NCBI GenBank assembly: GCA_036705565.1
Contig: JAUBUY010000004.1
Direction: 5' to 3' (one strand)
DNA: 64,000 bases
Source: Microcoleus sp036705565
Lineage (GTDB): Bacteria; Cyanobacteriota; Cyanobacteriia; Cyanobacteriales; Microcoleaceae
In this document: positions 39,149-47,549 of the stretch, piece by piece
Layout: the number at the start of each line of letters is the position of its first letter
Position numbering within the stretch: position 1 is the first letter of the stretch
The notes under the pieces: model-generated
What the model saw: the letters and a program-made list of their open reading frames with translations, nothing else
Told to the model about the DNA's origin: nothing
Database searches by the model: none
Translations under genes and position numbers: made by a program

Positions 39149-39181
39149 CTTGACATTGACACTAATGTCAAGGTTTAAGCT
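39149..39181 (+). promoter_or_regulatory. CoaR-type operator/promoter of coaT
   Basis: TTGACA (39150-39155) and TAAGCT (39176-39181) are 20 bases apart, the long spacing typical of MerR-controlled promoters. A 9-6-9 inverted repeat, CTTGACATT (39149-39157) and AATGTCAAG (39164-39172), covers the spacer. It ends 33 bases before the coaT start. CoaR encoded divergently is the obvious ligand. Confidence 0.8.
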
Positions 39182-39214
39182 ACAGGAGTCATTCTACCAA
39201 ATCAAGCTTTACAA

Positions 39215-41128
39215 ATGACTTCTAATTCTTTGTCAATTTCTCGCATCTCCCAGTTAGCAGAAGAACATCCCGACGCTTTAACAGCCGCCCTGTGCGGAAT
39301 TTTAGTAATCTTGGGTTCCCTAGCCCTGCAACTCGGCTGGCTGGGTGTAGCCGTGTTAATCTTACCCGCAGCTTATGTTATCGGCGGCTATTCCAGTACC
39401 CGCGAAGGCTTAACTACCCTTTTTCAAGAACGCGAATTAGATGTAGATTTGTTAATGATTGTCGCTGCTTTGGGCGCGGCAGGTTTGGGGCTGTGGCGGC
39501 AAGAATATCATTTAATTGTTGACGGTGCGGTGTTGATTTTAATCTTTGCAATTAGCGGCGCCCTTGAAGGTTATGCTATGCAGCGGACTGAACGCAGCAT
39601 CCGCAGTTTGATGAGTTTGACGGCAGATACTGCTAGGGTGGTAATGTACGGCGTGGAACGCGAAGTTGCGATCGACAAATTGGAAATTGGCGATCGCATT
39701 TTAGTCAAGCCCGGAGAAATCATCCCCACAGATGCGATAATTATTGAAGGCTACAGTGCGATCGATCAAGCCTCGATTACCGGCGAATCGATGCCCGTGG
39801 AAAAAACCAGCGGCGATGAAGTCTATGCAGGTACAATTAACGGTGTCGGCGCGCTGAAACTCGAAGTGCATAAAACTCCAGAAAGCAGCTTGATTCAGCG
39901 AGTGATTCGGCTGGTTCAAGAAGCGCAAACAGCAGCGCCACCTTCTCAAATGTTTGTGGAAAAATTCGAGCGCGGTTATGCTAAATTAATTGTCGGTTTA
40001 GGCTTGCTGCTGGCAACTTTGCCGCCCTTTGTTTTGGGCTGGAATTGGGAAGAGACAATCTATCGGGCGCTGATTTTCCTAGTAGTCGCGTCCCCCTGCG
40101 CGCTGATGGCTTCGATTATGCCCGCGCTGCTTTCAGGAATTGCTAACGGGGCGAGACAGGGAATTTTGTTTAAAAGTGGCGCGCAATTAGAGATGATTGG
40201 TAAAGTCAGGGCGATCGCCTTTGACAAAACCGGAACACTCACCACGGGAAAACCCGAAGTTATCCAAATTGTACCAGCAGCCGGATATACTGAAACAGAA
40301 GTTCTGCAATTAGCTGCAGCCCTAGAAGCTCATTCCGAACACGCGATCGCCCATGCAATTGTCAGCGCCGCCCAGCAGCAACAGTTACAATTGTCAACCG
40401 CTACCGACGTACAAGCAAAAATCGGTCAAGGAATTATCGGCAAAGTCAACAATCAAATCATAGCCATTGGTAAAGCCGAATTTCTCGAAGCAACCTCCGA
40501 ATTGACTCAAATCAGCCAGCAGTTACAAGCCGAAGGTAAAACAGTTGTTTGGGTGGCAAAAGGCGAGCAACTTTTAGGAATCATTGCAGTAGCAGATACC
40601 ATCCGCCCCGAAGCAGCAGCAACAGTAAAACACTTGCAAAAATTAGGCGTAGAACATATAATTATGCTAAGCGGCGACAACGAGCAAACAGCTCAACACA
40701 TCGCCCGCCAATTAGGCATCAAAGAAGTGTACGCCGAACTTTTGCCAGAAGACAAAGTGCAGGCAATAAAACAACTGCAAACCCAGTATCAAACTGTAGC
40801 AATGGTAGGAGACGGCATCAACGACGCCCCCGCCCTCGCTCAAGCTTCCGTGGGCATTGCGATGGGAATTTCCGGCAGCGACGTTGCTTTAGAAACTGCT
40901 GATATCGTATTAATGGCAGATAAATTAGAGCAACTAGCTAAAGCAATTAGTTTAGGCCGCCGCGCTCAAAAAATTGTCAAACAAAACATAGTTTTTGCAC
41001 TCAGTTGCATTATACTGTTACTGGCTGCCAATTTTCTCGGAAACATCACCATGCCTTTAGGCGTAATCGGTCATGAAGGGTCTACAGTAATAGTCACATT
41101 AAGCGGTTTGCGACTGCTCAGAAATTAG
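39215..41128 (+). CDS. coaT: Cobalt-exporting P1B-type ATPase CoaT
   Basis: 637 residues. It pumps Co(II) out of the cytoplasm using ATP. The SPC motif (VVASPCALMAS) in the sixth helix, in place of the CPC of copper pumps, and HEGSTVIVTLSGLRLL near the C-terminus mark the P1B-4 group. Other motifs are TGES, DKTGTLT (phosphorylated Asp), the HP-like segment EAHSEHAIAHAI, and MVGDGINDAPAL. There is no N-terminal metal-binding domain, as usual for the group. It is transcribed from the MerR-type promoter above. Confidence 0.95.
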   Translation: MTSNSLSISRISQLAEEHPDALTAALCGILVILGSLALQLGWLGVAVLILPAAYVIGGYSSTREGLTTLFQERELDVDLLMIVAALGAAGLGLWRQEYHLIVDGAVLILIFAISGALEGYAMQRTERSIRSLMSLTADTARVVMYGVEREVAIDKLEIGDRILVKPGEIIPTDAIIIEGYSAIDQASITGESMPVEKTSGDEVYAGTINGVGALKLEVHKTPESSLIQRVIRLVQEAQTAAPPSQMFVEKFERGYAKLIVGLGLLLATLPPFVLGWNWEETIYRALIFLVVASPCALMASIMPALLSGIANGARQGILFKSGAQLEMIGKVRAIAFDKTGTLTTGKPEVIQIVPAAGYTETEVLQLAAALEAHSEHAIAHAIVSAAQQQQLQLSTATDVQAKIGQGIIGKVNNQIIAIGKAEFLEATSELTQISQQLQAEGKTVVWVAKGEQLLGIIAVADTIRPEAAATVKHLQKLGVEHIIMLSGDNEQTAQHIARQLGIKEVYAELLPEDKVQAIKQLQTQYQTVAMVGDGINDAPALAQASVGIAMGISGSDVALETADIVLMADKLEQLAKAISLGRRAQKIVKQNIVFALSCIILLLAANFLGNITMPLGVIGHEGSTVIVTLSGLRLLRN

Positions 41129-41427
41129 ACCAATCGAGACAGAGGAAGAGTGATATCAAACCCGCTCTTCATCGGAATTATTAGTCTCTCTCTTCTCTTC
41201 CTCTGCGTTCTCTGCGTTCTCTGCGGTTAAAAAATCCAAATATTAAGAAAAACTACAATTTGTGTTTGCGTCACTCAAAACACGCTACCGTCAAAAGTAT
41301 AGAATCATACCAAAATCTAAAGTTGCTCGAAACTGCAATAAAAATTAACCTAGAAAAAGTCTAGAAAATGGTATAGAACTGATTGCACCAAGAGCAATAG
41401 AAAACAAGTTTTCTGTTGGAGGCTATT
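41129..41427. other. Intergenic region before EF-G-like gene
   Basis: 299 bases with a CTCTGCGTTCTCTGCG tandem tract (about 41200-41228). A similar unit occurs within the TPR gene at 18170-18190. No ORF of note. Confidence 0.45.
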
Positions 41428-43482
41428 ATGAACCACAAAGTCCTTGGGGCCACGCGAAACGTTGCAATTGTTGGCCCTTATTTAAGCGGTAAAACCGCAC
41501 TGCTGGAAAGTTTGCTATCGGTGACAGGGACAATTACCCGCAAAGGAAATGTCAAAGATGGCAACACAATAGGTGATAGTTCGCCGGAAGCGCGCGATCG
41601 CAAAATGAGCGTAGAAGTAAACGCCGCCACCGCTGAATATCAAGGCGTCCGCTTCACATTTCTCGACTGTCCGGGCTCGGTAGAATTTGTCCAAGAAACT
41701 TACAATGCACTCATCGGTGTGGATGCGGCGATAATTGTTTGCGAACCCGTTGCCGATCGCACTTTAACCCTCGCACCCCTGTTTAAATTTCTCGACGATT
41801 GGGAAATTCCCCACCTAGTTTTCATCAACAAGATCGATCGAGCTTACACAGACGAAACTACTTGTGGCACCAACTTCACCGAGGTGATCGACGCGCTCAA
41901 ATCCGTTTCCAGTAGACCGATCGTACCTCACCAATATCCGATCGGCAAAAACGAACAAATCATCGGTTTTATCGACTTAGTAACCGAACAAGCTTACCAC
42001 TACCATCCGGGCGCCGCCGCAGATCCCGTCCCGCTTCCAGAACACCTCAAAGCACAAGAAAGCGCAGCGCGGCAGCAAATGCTCGAAGAATTGGCGAATT
42101 TTGACGACCATTTACTCGAAGAATTGCTCGAAGAAATCAATCCCGACGCCGAAGAAATTACCCGCGATTTAAAGATGGAATTAGGCGCAGATTTAATTGT
42201 GCCAGTATTCATCGGCATCGCCGAACAAGATTTCGGCGTGCGGCCTCTGCTGGAAGCTTTGCTGAGGGAAGCGCCGACACCGGAAACAACAGCCGATCGC
42301 CGCGGCATTATACAAAGTGAAAACAAAGTTCTCGCTCAAATCCTCAAAACCTATTACACGCCGCAGGGAGGCAAACTATCGTTAGTGAGAATGTGGCGGG
42401 GGACGCTGACAGATGGAGCAAATTTGAACGGCGTTCGAGTTAACGGTTTGTACCGCTTGACCGGCCAGCAAACGCAAAGTTTGCAGTCTGTCAGCGCCGG
42501 GGAAATTGTGGCTGTGGGAAGGCTAGAAGGCTTGAAAACAGGCGATACGCTGGGTTCGGAGGAATTATTGCCAAAAGCCGAAATTATCTCCCCTGTCTAC
42601 GCACTGGCGATCGTCCCAGAAAAGCGCAACGATGAAGTTAAGCTGAGCTCCGCTTTAGCTAAATTACTAGAAGAAGACCCATCTTTAGTCTGGGAACAGC
42701 ACGGCGACACTCACGAAATTATACTTTGGGGTCAAGGCGAAATCCACCTGAAAGTAGCCCTAGACAGGTTGCGCCGTAAGTATAACTTGCCGATGGTAAC
42801 TCACTTACCGCAAGTGCCGTACAAAGAAACCATCCGCAAACCAGCATCTTCCATCCACGGGCGCTACAAACACCAAAGCGGCGGGCACGGACAATTCGGC
42901 GACGTGTACCTCGACATTCAACCGCAGCCTCGCGGAGAAGGTTTCACCTTTAGCGACAAAATAGTCGGCGGAGTCGTCCCAAAACAGTACATTCCCGGCG
43001 TTGAAGTCGGAGTGCGCGAGTATTTGGATCGCGGCCCGCTGGGTTTCCCCGTGGTAGACGTAGCGGTGACGCTGACGAACGGTTCCTACCATACCGTTGA
43101 CAGTTCCGAACAAGCTTTCAAGCAAGCAGCGCGTTTGGCGATGCAGGAGGGAATGGCCAAGTGCGAACCGGCCTTGCTGGAGCCGATTGCCAAAGTTGAA
43201 ATTTGCGCTCCGAACGAGTGTACATCAAAGGTGTTGCAGTTGGTCAGCGGACACCGGGGCCAAATTCTCGGCTACGAAGGTAAAAAAGACTGGAAGGGAT
43301 GGGATGCAGTTTCTGCTTATTTGCCGATCGCCGAAATGCAGAATTTGATCGTAGAATTGCGATCGCAGACAATGGGAGTAGGATTTTTTAATTGGGAGTT
43401 CGATCGACTGCAAGAAGTGCCGGAACCTTTAGCTAAGCGGGTTTTGCAAACGACTGGCGGCAATGGAAACGGTAAAAGTTAA
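41428..43482 (+). CDS. EF-G-like translational GTPase
   Basis: 684 residues from ATG 41428, with a GGAGG ribosome site at 41418-41422; this start is preferred over a TTG four codons earlier that lies in the ribosome site itself. The GTPase domain has P-loop GPYLSGKTALLES, DCPGS (in place of DTPGH) and NKID. Domains II to V follow the EF-G plan (GGKLSLVRMWRG; then VPYKETI; then GLSG-like C-terminus). The changed switch II (DCPGS lacks the catalytic His) separates it from canonical EF-G and fits the EF-G-like family of unknown role. It is not with the str operon. Specific function unknown. Confidence 0.9.
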   Translation: MNHKVLGATRNVAIVGPYLSGKTALLESLLSVTGTITRKGNVKDGNTIGDSSPEARDRKMSVEVNAATAEYQGVRFTFLDCPGSVEFVQETYNALIGVDAAIIVCEPVADRTLTLAPLFKFLDDWEIPHLVFINKIDRAYTDETTCGTNFTEVIDALKSVSSRPIVPHQYPIGKNEQIIGFIDLVTEQAYHYHPGAAADPVPLPEHLKAQESAARQQMLEELANFDDHLLEELLEEINPDAEEITRDLKMELGADLIVPVFIGIAEQDFGVRPLLEALLREAPTPETTADRRGIIQSENKVLAQILKTYYTPQGGKLSLVRMWRGTLTDGANLNGVRVNGLYRLTGQQTQSLQSVSAGEIVAVGRLEGLKTGDTLGSEELLPKAEIISPVYALAIVPEKRNDEVKLSSALAKLLEEDPSLVWEQHGDTHEIILWGQGEIHLKVALDRLRRKYNLPMVTHLPQVPYKETIRKPASSIHGRYKHQSGGHGQFGDVYLDIQPQPRGEGFTFSDKIVGGVVPKQYIPGVEVGVREYLDRGPLGFPVVDVAVTLTNGSYHTVDSSEQAFKQAARLAMQEGMAKCEPALLEPIAKVEICAPNECTSKVLQLVSGHRGQILGYEGKKDWKGWDAVSAYLPIAEMQNLIVELRSQTMGVGFFNWEFDRLQEVPEPLAKRVLQTTGGNGNGKS

Positions 43483-43486
43483 GCTG

Positions 43487-43720
43487 TAGGGGCGGGTTTC
43501 ACCAACCATATCGGGAAGAATTGAAAGGATAAATAAACCCGCCCCCGCCCCACGGTCAATCTGAATGTACATTTCGATTTATCGTGGGGAGAGGGCGGGT
43601 TTTCGAGATTGTTTGTTTGGGGCGATTATGGTTGGTGGAACCCGCCCCTACCACATCGCAAATTATACGATCGCGAATCAACGAGACATGATATTAGAAA
43701 ACTCGATAATTCATCCGTGT
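43487..43720. repeat. Nested palindromic repeat, copy 2
   Basis: GTAGGGGCGGGTTTCACC opens at 43487; an internal CCCGCCCC...GGGCGGGTTTT pair follows, and GGTGGAACCCGCCCCTACC closes at about 43653. The right flank contains GAGACATGATATT, resembling the end of the 4471-4713 element. Non-coding, just after the EF-G-like stop. Confidence 0.75.
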
Positions 43721-43758
43721 ATCCGTGTCAAAATCCGTGTCGTGCCTTCTTCCTTACC

Positions 43759-44853
43759 CTAAAAAGAAATAATCAAGTAACCATTCAGGAACTTAGCACC
43801 AGTAACAGACTTTCCAGTTAGCGCCGGAGGCAGCAAAATATTGCGCCGCTGATCGCCCGCTTCGATCGTCACTTCCGGCCCCGATTGAATCAATTTAATT
43901 TCTTTCTTGTCAAACCCAGGCAAAAACAAACTAACTTGACGCTGTGCAATGTTTATGTTAATCGGTTTAGGAGCTTTTGCGGCCTCCGAAAAATCTGGCA
44001 AAGCATCAATTAGCGACTGCCAATTATTGTCACTGTGCGCCGGAACCGAAACAGCCGTCAAAGGATCAAACTCGGCAGTAATAGCTTCTGTAACCGGTGC
44101 TTGATTAACAATGACACCGCCCACAGTCAAACTAACTTGTTGAGAACTTCCCCAAAGATAGCGGGCAGTTGCGATCGCGCTTGCATCCCCAGTCGTCACC
44201 AAAAAAGCCGCCGTGCGGTTCGGATCTGCCAGCGCTTCCTTACCCTTATCCAAAAGATTATCGACTTGCTTAGTAGATTGAAAAGCATTGTCTCCCGACA
44301 TATCCACCGTCAACACGGTACTCACAACCGGTTGAATAAAAGGTGAAAGCGCTTTACCCAAATCCGAATCTACCAAAGCTTGACGGAACCTGCGGATGTA
44401 CCAACTCAGAATTTCCGGCATTCCCAGCATCCGCAGCGTATCCATGCCACCATTGCCGTCATAAACAATTACATCGTATTGTTTGCTGTCGTCGTATTCC
44501 CGAAGTTCGTTCAACGCCAGCGCGCTGTCCATTCCCGGTAACACCCCTAATTCTTGACCGTAAATCTGCTTGAAAAACGGAGTGCGGACATATTGAGCTT
44601 CTAGTTGTTTAATTTCGTCCCACCTGCGTTCTAGCAGTGGCGCGCTTTGCACCTGAACTGCTTTGAGGTTGGGGGCGATTTCCTGGGGGTTGAGAGTCAG
44701 GGGAGTCCCTAGCAGAATACCCAATGCAGGGCCCGGATCTTGGCCGAGCAGCAGAACTCGCTTGCCTTGAGCCGCGTATTTTTTAGCTGTTGCGATCGCG
44801 ATCGTACTGCGGCCAGTGCCGCCTTTGCCCAAAAATGTCAAAATCAAAGCCAT
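43759..44853 (-). CDS. Get3d-type ArsA/Get3 ATPase
   Basis: 364 residues. A SIMIBI-class ATPase opening with the deviant Walker A GKGGTGRST (residues 9-17), followed by a switch region and DVIVYDGNGGMDTLR. The last 80 residues (NINIAQRQVSLFLPGF, then LPPALTGKSVTGAKFLNGYL) form an alpha-crystallin-like domain, the mark of the Get3d branch found in cyanobacteria and plastids. Unlike eukaryotic Get3, this branch is not tied to tail-anchored insertion in any proven way. Cytoplasmic. Its gene is monocistronic on the minus strand. Confidence 0.88.
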   Translation of the reverse strand: MALILTFLGKGGTGRSTIAIATAKKYAAQGKRVLLLGQDPGPALGILLGTPLTLNPQEIAPNLKAVQVQSAPLLERRWDEIKQLEAQYVRTPFFKQIYGQELGVLPGMDSALALNELREYDDSKQYDVIVYDGNGGMDTLRMLGMPEILSWYIRRFRQALVDSDLGKALSPFIQPVVSTVLTVDMSGDNAFQSTKQVDNLLDKGKEALADPNRTAAFLVTTGDASAIATARYLWGSSQQVSLTVGGVIVNQAPVTEAITAEFDPLTAVSVPAHSDNNWQSLIDALPDFSEAAKAPKPININIAQRQVSLFLPGFDKKEIKLIQSGPEVTIEAGDQRRNILLPPALTGKSVTGAKFLNGYLIISF

Positions 44854-44903
44854 TTTCTGTTCTCACTGCCAAAGCTTACTCTTTAACATTTAAGCGCAAC
44901 CTT

Positions 44904-44992
44904 CAGCCAGAGTGGGGGAGGGGGAGAGTGAAGGAAGAGGAGAGTCGGCGAGTGGGAGAGTGGGAGAGGGGGAGAGTAGGAGACGAAAGGAA
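44904..44992. repeat. Purine-rich GGGAGAG tract
   Basis: An irregular GGGAGAGT-type simple repeat, as at 20764-20852. Non-coding, between two minus-strand genes. Confidence 0.6.
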
Positions 44993-45061
44993 ACACAGTT
45001 AAATTCAATCCGTGTATCCGTGTCCGAATCCGTGTCGTGCCCCCTCTTCCTTCTACATCTG

Positions 45062-45262
45062 TTAAACGGGTTCTAGCTCATCTTCAAAAAACCAAGTCGC
45101 AAAACCGTCAAACTTGACAACCACACCTACTCCGCTACCGTCAACCATTCTGAATCCGTCAACAGTGCCTACTGGATTCTCCTTTATCTTGCCCACCATA
45201 TTTGCAGGTATCCGATCTCTGAGACGGCGCACCTTCACTCTCTGACCTACTTCTATTGCCAC
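45062..45262 (-). CDS. petP: Cytochrome b6f subunit PetP (DUF2862)
   Basis: 66 residues, the full length of PetP, an SH3-like subunit that binds the stromal side of the cytochrome b6f complex in cyanobacteria and red algae and affects linear electron flow. Diagnostic: VGQRVKVRRLRDRIPANMVGK, DGSGVGVVVKF and the end TWFFEDELEPV. No membrane segment, as expected for this peripheral protein. Single gene. Confidence 0.92.
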   Translation of the reverse strand: MAIEVGQRVKVRRLRDRIPANMVGKIKENPVGTVDGFRMVDGSGVGVVVKFDGFATWFFEDELEPV

Positions 45263-45361
45263 TGAAATTGTTCTCCTGCTCTATATAACCTATATACAAC
45301 CGTTTATTTTACAGTTTGGCGTCTACTTCTCAACAGCAACGCCAGCAGGCGATCGCTCCCG

Positions 45362-45682
45362 ATGATTTTCCATCGAAATTTCCACCAACTTTCCCTAAAA
45401 GACGGTATTCTAGTCGGAGTTGGTCGATCGTCTACCCTGATTCGCTTGGGTTTGCTTCATAATGTTCCACAGCGGCAAGCTCCACTGTCAGAGGCTGTTC
45501 ACCACTTAGATAATTATTTTTTATCGCTTCGCAAAAACCATCTTTTTATTAATTGCCACAACTACAGAATTTATCCCCAATTAGTCATCCTTCCGGCAGA
45601 AGCCAAAAGGCATTCACAAGCAGTAATTAATTTTATCTTTGCTATATATAAATCTCCCCTCTCTCACGTTGAAAACGGCTAA
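45362..45682 (+). CDS. Possible small protein, doubtful
   Basis: An open frame of 106 residues. It has no ribosome site before the ATG at 45362 and no recognised domain. Composition (basic, His-rich, with an LSLRKNHLFINCHNYRIYPQ segment) is plausible but not convincing. It could be a remnant. A second frame upstream (from about 45315) is also open to 45462, which lowers confidence. Confidence 0.3.
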   Translation: MIFHRNFHQLSLKDGILVGVGRSSTLIRLGLLHNVPQRQAPLSEAVHHLDNYFLSLRKNHLFINCHNYRIYPQLVILPAEAKRHSQAVINFIFAIYKSPLSHVENG

Positions 45683-45732
45683 AGTAGATGCTGCCAAGCA
45701 CTTTGACTAGGGTTTGCTAATTTTCCCTAAGC

Positions 45733-45779
45733 TCATATTTTAGTAAAGTGCCATGTTGTAACAGTTTACTAAAATATGA
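45733..45779. promoter_or_regulatory. Perfect 15-bp inverted repeat upstream of the FecR gene
   Basis: TCATATTTTAGTAAA (45733-45747) and TTTACTAAAATATGA (45765-45779) are exact reverse complements around a 17-base loop. A/T-rich and without a T run, so an operator or processing signal is likelier than a terminator. It ends about 150 bases before the FecR start. Confidence 0.55.
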
Positions 45780-45930
45780 ACATAAAAAAAGTTTTAATGC
45801 TAAACTTTCAGGCTGATAAAGTTTATTTTTACTGCTGTGTTACGGCATAAAAAATGGAACGATTTCCGGATGTATGCCGTCTGATAGAGGAAAGGAAGTC
45901 GAGGAACTTCAATATGACAAAATTGAAATT

Positions 45931-47037
45931 ATGAATAAAATGTTTACGTGTGGGCGATCGACCAAAATTCCGCTCCTAAGTTTGTCCTTGGCTGTGCTGG
46001 CGAGTCTGTCGCCCTTTCGCGGGACGATCGCCAGTCCGCCCTCTCCATCCCCCAAACAGCCCTCGAACCCTACTAAAATTGTCTCAGTCGATCGACCGCC
46101 AGCATTGCCAACCGCCTCAAAATCTCCAACAAATCCGGCAACCGTGGCGGCGAATCCATCCCCAGCAGACACGATAAACGCCCAGGGAACAGCGGCCGCG
46201 CGATCGCTCGAAATAGAAGAAATCCGCGGTACAGTAAGCTTTAAAGGCCGGCCAGCGGTCGTGGGCGATCGGCTACTCGCCCCCGGAGACGAAATCATCA
46301 CCGGCCCCAATTCCACAGCCCGTTTAGGCATCGACAACAACATCGGCACCGTGGAAGTTGCCGAAAAAACCACACTCAGAATATCCGATTTGTCAAGCCG
46401 TGCAGGCGGCGAAAAAAGCACAGCCATTTTTGTCAGCAGGGGGCGAGTCAGGTTGTCGATCGGCAAAACTGCTGCTGCAACTCCCGCAGCCACCACCTCA
46501 ACAATTATCCCGCCGAACCAAATAGCCGCCCTCAATACCTTCAGCGGACTCGGCAAATCCAGTCAAATTGCCCAACAAACCCGTTCTGCCAGAACCGCCC
46601 CAATCAGGGTTGAAACCCCAGAAGGCGTTGCCGGAGTCCGCGGCACATCCTTTGGCGTCAGCGTCGGCGGTGGCAAAACCGCAGTCGAAACTATTGAAGG
46701 TGCCGTCGTAGTATCCGGCAGCGCCGACTCGGAAGTAATTGTCAACAGTGGCAACTCCACGACAATTTTCCCTCAAACCTCCCCCGTGGCGCCCTCAGCC
46801 AGCCCTCGCCTAGCTAAACTCAAAGTCCGCAGTTTATTGAGAGTCAGCGGCAATATCTATCGCCTCAGCGGTCAAATTAACCCGATCGACACAGTTTATG
46901 TCAACAACGAAGAAATTAAGATCGATCGAAAAGGCAACTTCAAGATCCAAGGAATTTTACCTCCAAGCCGCCGCCTCGAAATCGTAGTGCGAGGCCCGTC
47001 AGTCACAGAAAGGCATTACAGCTTCGCAGTTCGCTAA
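45931..47037 (+). CDS. Secreted FecR-domain protein
   Basis: 368 residues from ATG 45931, chosen because it puts a signal peptide at the N-terminus (IPLLSLSLAVLASLSP, cut near IAS-PP); an ATG 57 bases upstream would bury it. A Pro/Ser-rich linker (about 35-70) leads to a FecR domain (about 90-255, with GRVRLSIGK, and the GVRGTSFGVSV motif) and a C-terminal all-beta domain. In cyanobacteria such proteins sit beside CHASE2 signalling genes and are thought to take part in envelope sensing, not iron regulation as in E. coli. The CHASE2 cyclase gene follows on the same strand. Confidence 0.85.
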   Translation: MNKMFTCGRSTKIPLLSLSLAVLASLSPFRGTIASPPSPSPKQPSNPTKIVSVDRPPALPTASKSPTNPATVAANPSPADTINAQGTAAARSLEIEEIRGTVSFKGRPAVVGDRLLAPGDEIITGPNSTARLGIDNNIGTVEVAEKTTLRISDLSSRAGGEKSTAIFVSRGRVRLSIGKTAAATPAATTSTIIPPNQIAALNTFSGLGKSSQIAQQTRSARTAPIRVETPEGVAGVRGTSFGVSVGGGKTAVETIEGAVVVSGSADSEVIVNSGNSTTIFPQTSPVAPSASPRLAKLKVRSLLRVSGNIYRLSGQINPIDTVYVNNEEIKIDRKGNFKIQGILPPSRRLEIVVRGPSVTERHYSFAVR

Positions 47038-47123
47038 ACAACCTATCGTCGCGAGTAATCTACGCGGGCCGTCTCTGAGGACTTGAATTATATCTAAGAT
47101 GTTGCACCATTCTCAATAAGCCC

Positions 47124-47184
47124 TAGGGGCGGGTTCGCCAACAGCCTTAAAGCTTGCAAATAGGTTCTATAAACCCGCCCGACC
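47124..47184. repeat. GGGGCGGGTTCGCC inverted repeat
   Basis: TAGGGGCGGGTTCGCC (47125-47140) and AAACCCGCCC (47171-47180) form an inverted repeat of the family seen at 18897-18960. Non-coding. Confidence 0.7.
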
Positions 47185-47353
47185 CCACGAAAAAGCCTGT
47201 TCTTGACAATGGTGCAAGATGTGAGTTAGATCCTAAGTCGTATCAGGGTTGATTATTTTGTGTAGGTGCGAAGCATTTTGCCATGAATCTCGGTAGTCAA
47301 AATAAAGATATTTTGCCCCCACCCTTCGCCCTTACGTTATTGTAAAACTTCAT

Positions 47354-47490
47354 GACAATTCCCGCATCCAGGATACCCGCCACGTGATTCATCCGTCCAA
47401 AAATAAAAAACCTGTATCCGATAAAGGAGCCCCCGAATTTATCTCGCGCAAGTCAATCTAAAATCTAAAATCTAAAATCTAAAATCGATT
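47354..47490. repeat. 104-nt dispersed element with heptamer tail, copy B
   Basis: 47354-47457 is the reverse complement of 7429-7532 with three differences. A CTAAAAT heptamer tract (47458-47485) follows at the end equivalent to that in copy A. It lies in the leader of the CHASE2 cyclase gene, about 60 bases before its start. Confidence 0.8.
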
Positions 47491-47549
47491 GACTCCCACT
47501 CCTCTCGAAATTGTGACTCGAATGTCAATGATTGCGTCAAATTAATTGC

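Noticed and set aside
46498..46776. Minus-strand frame within the FecR gene
   Set aside because: No ribosome site, and the plus strand carries a recognisable FecR domain.
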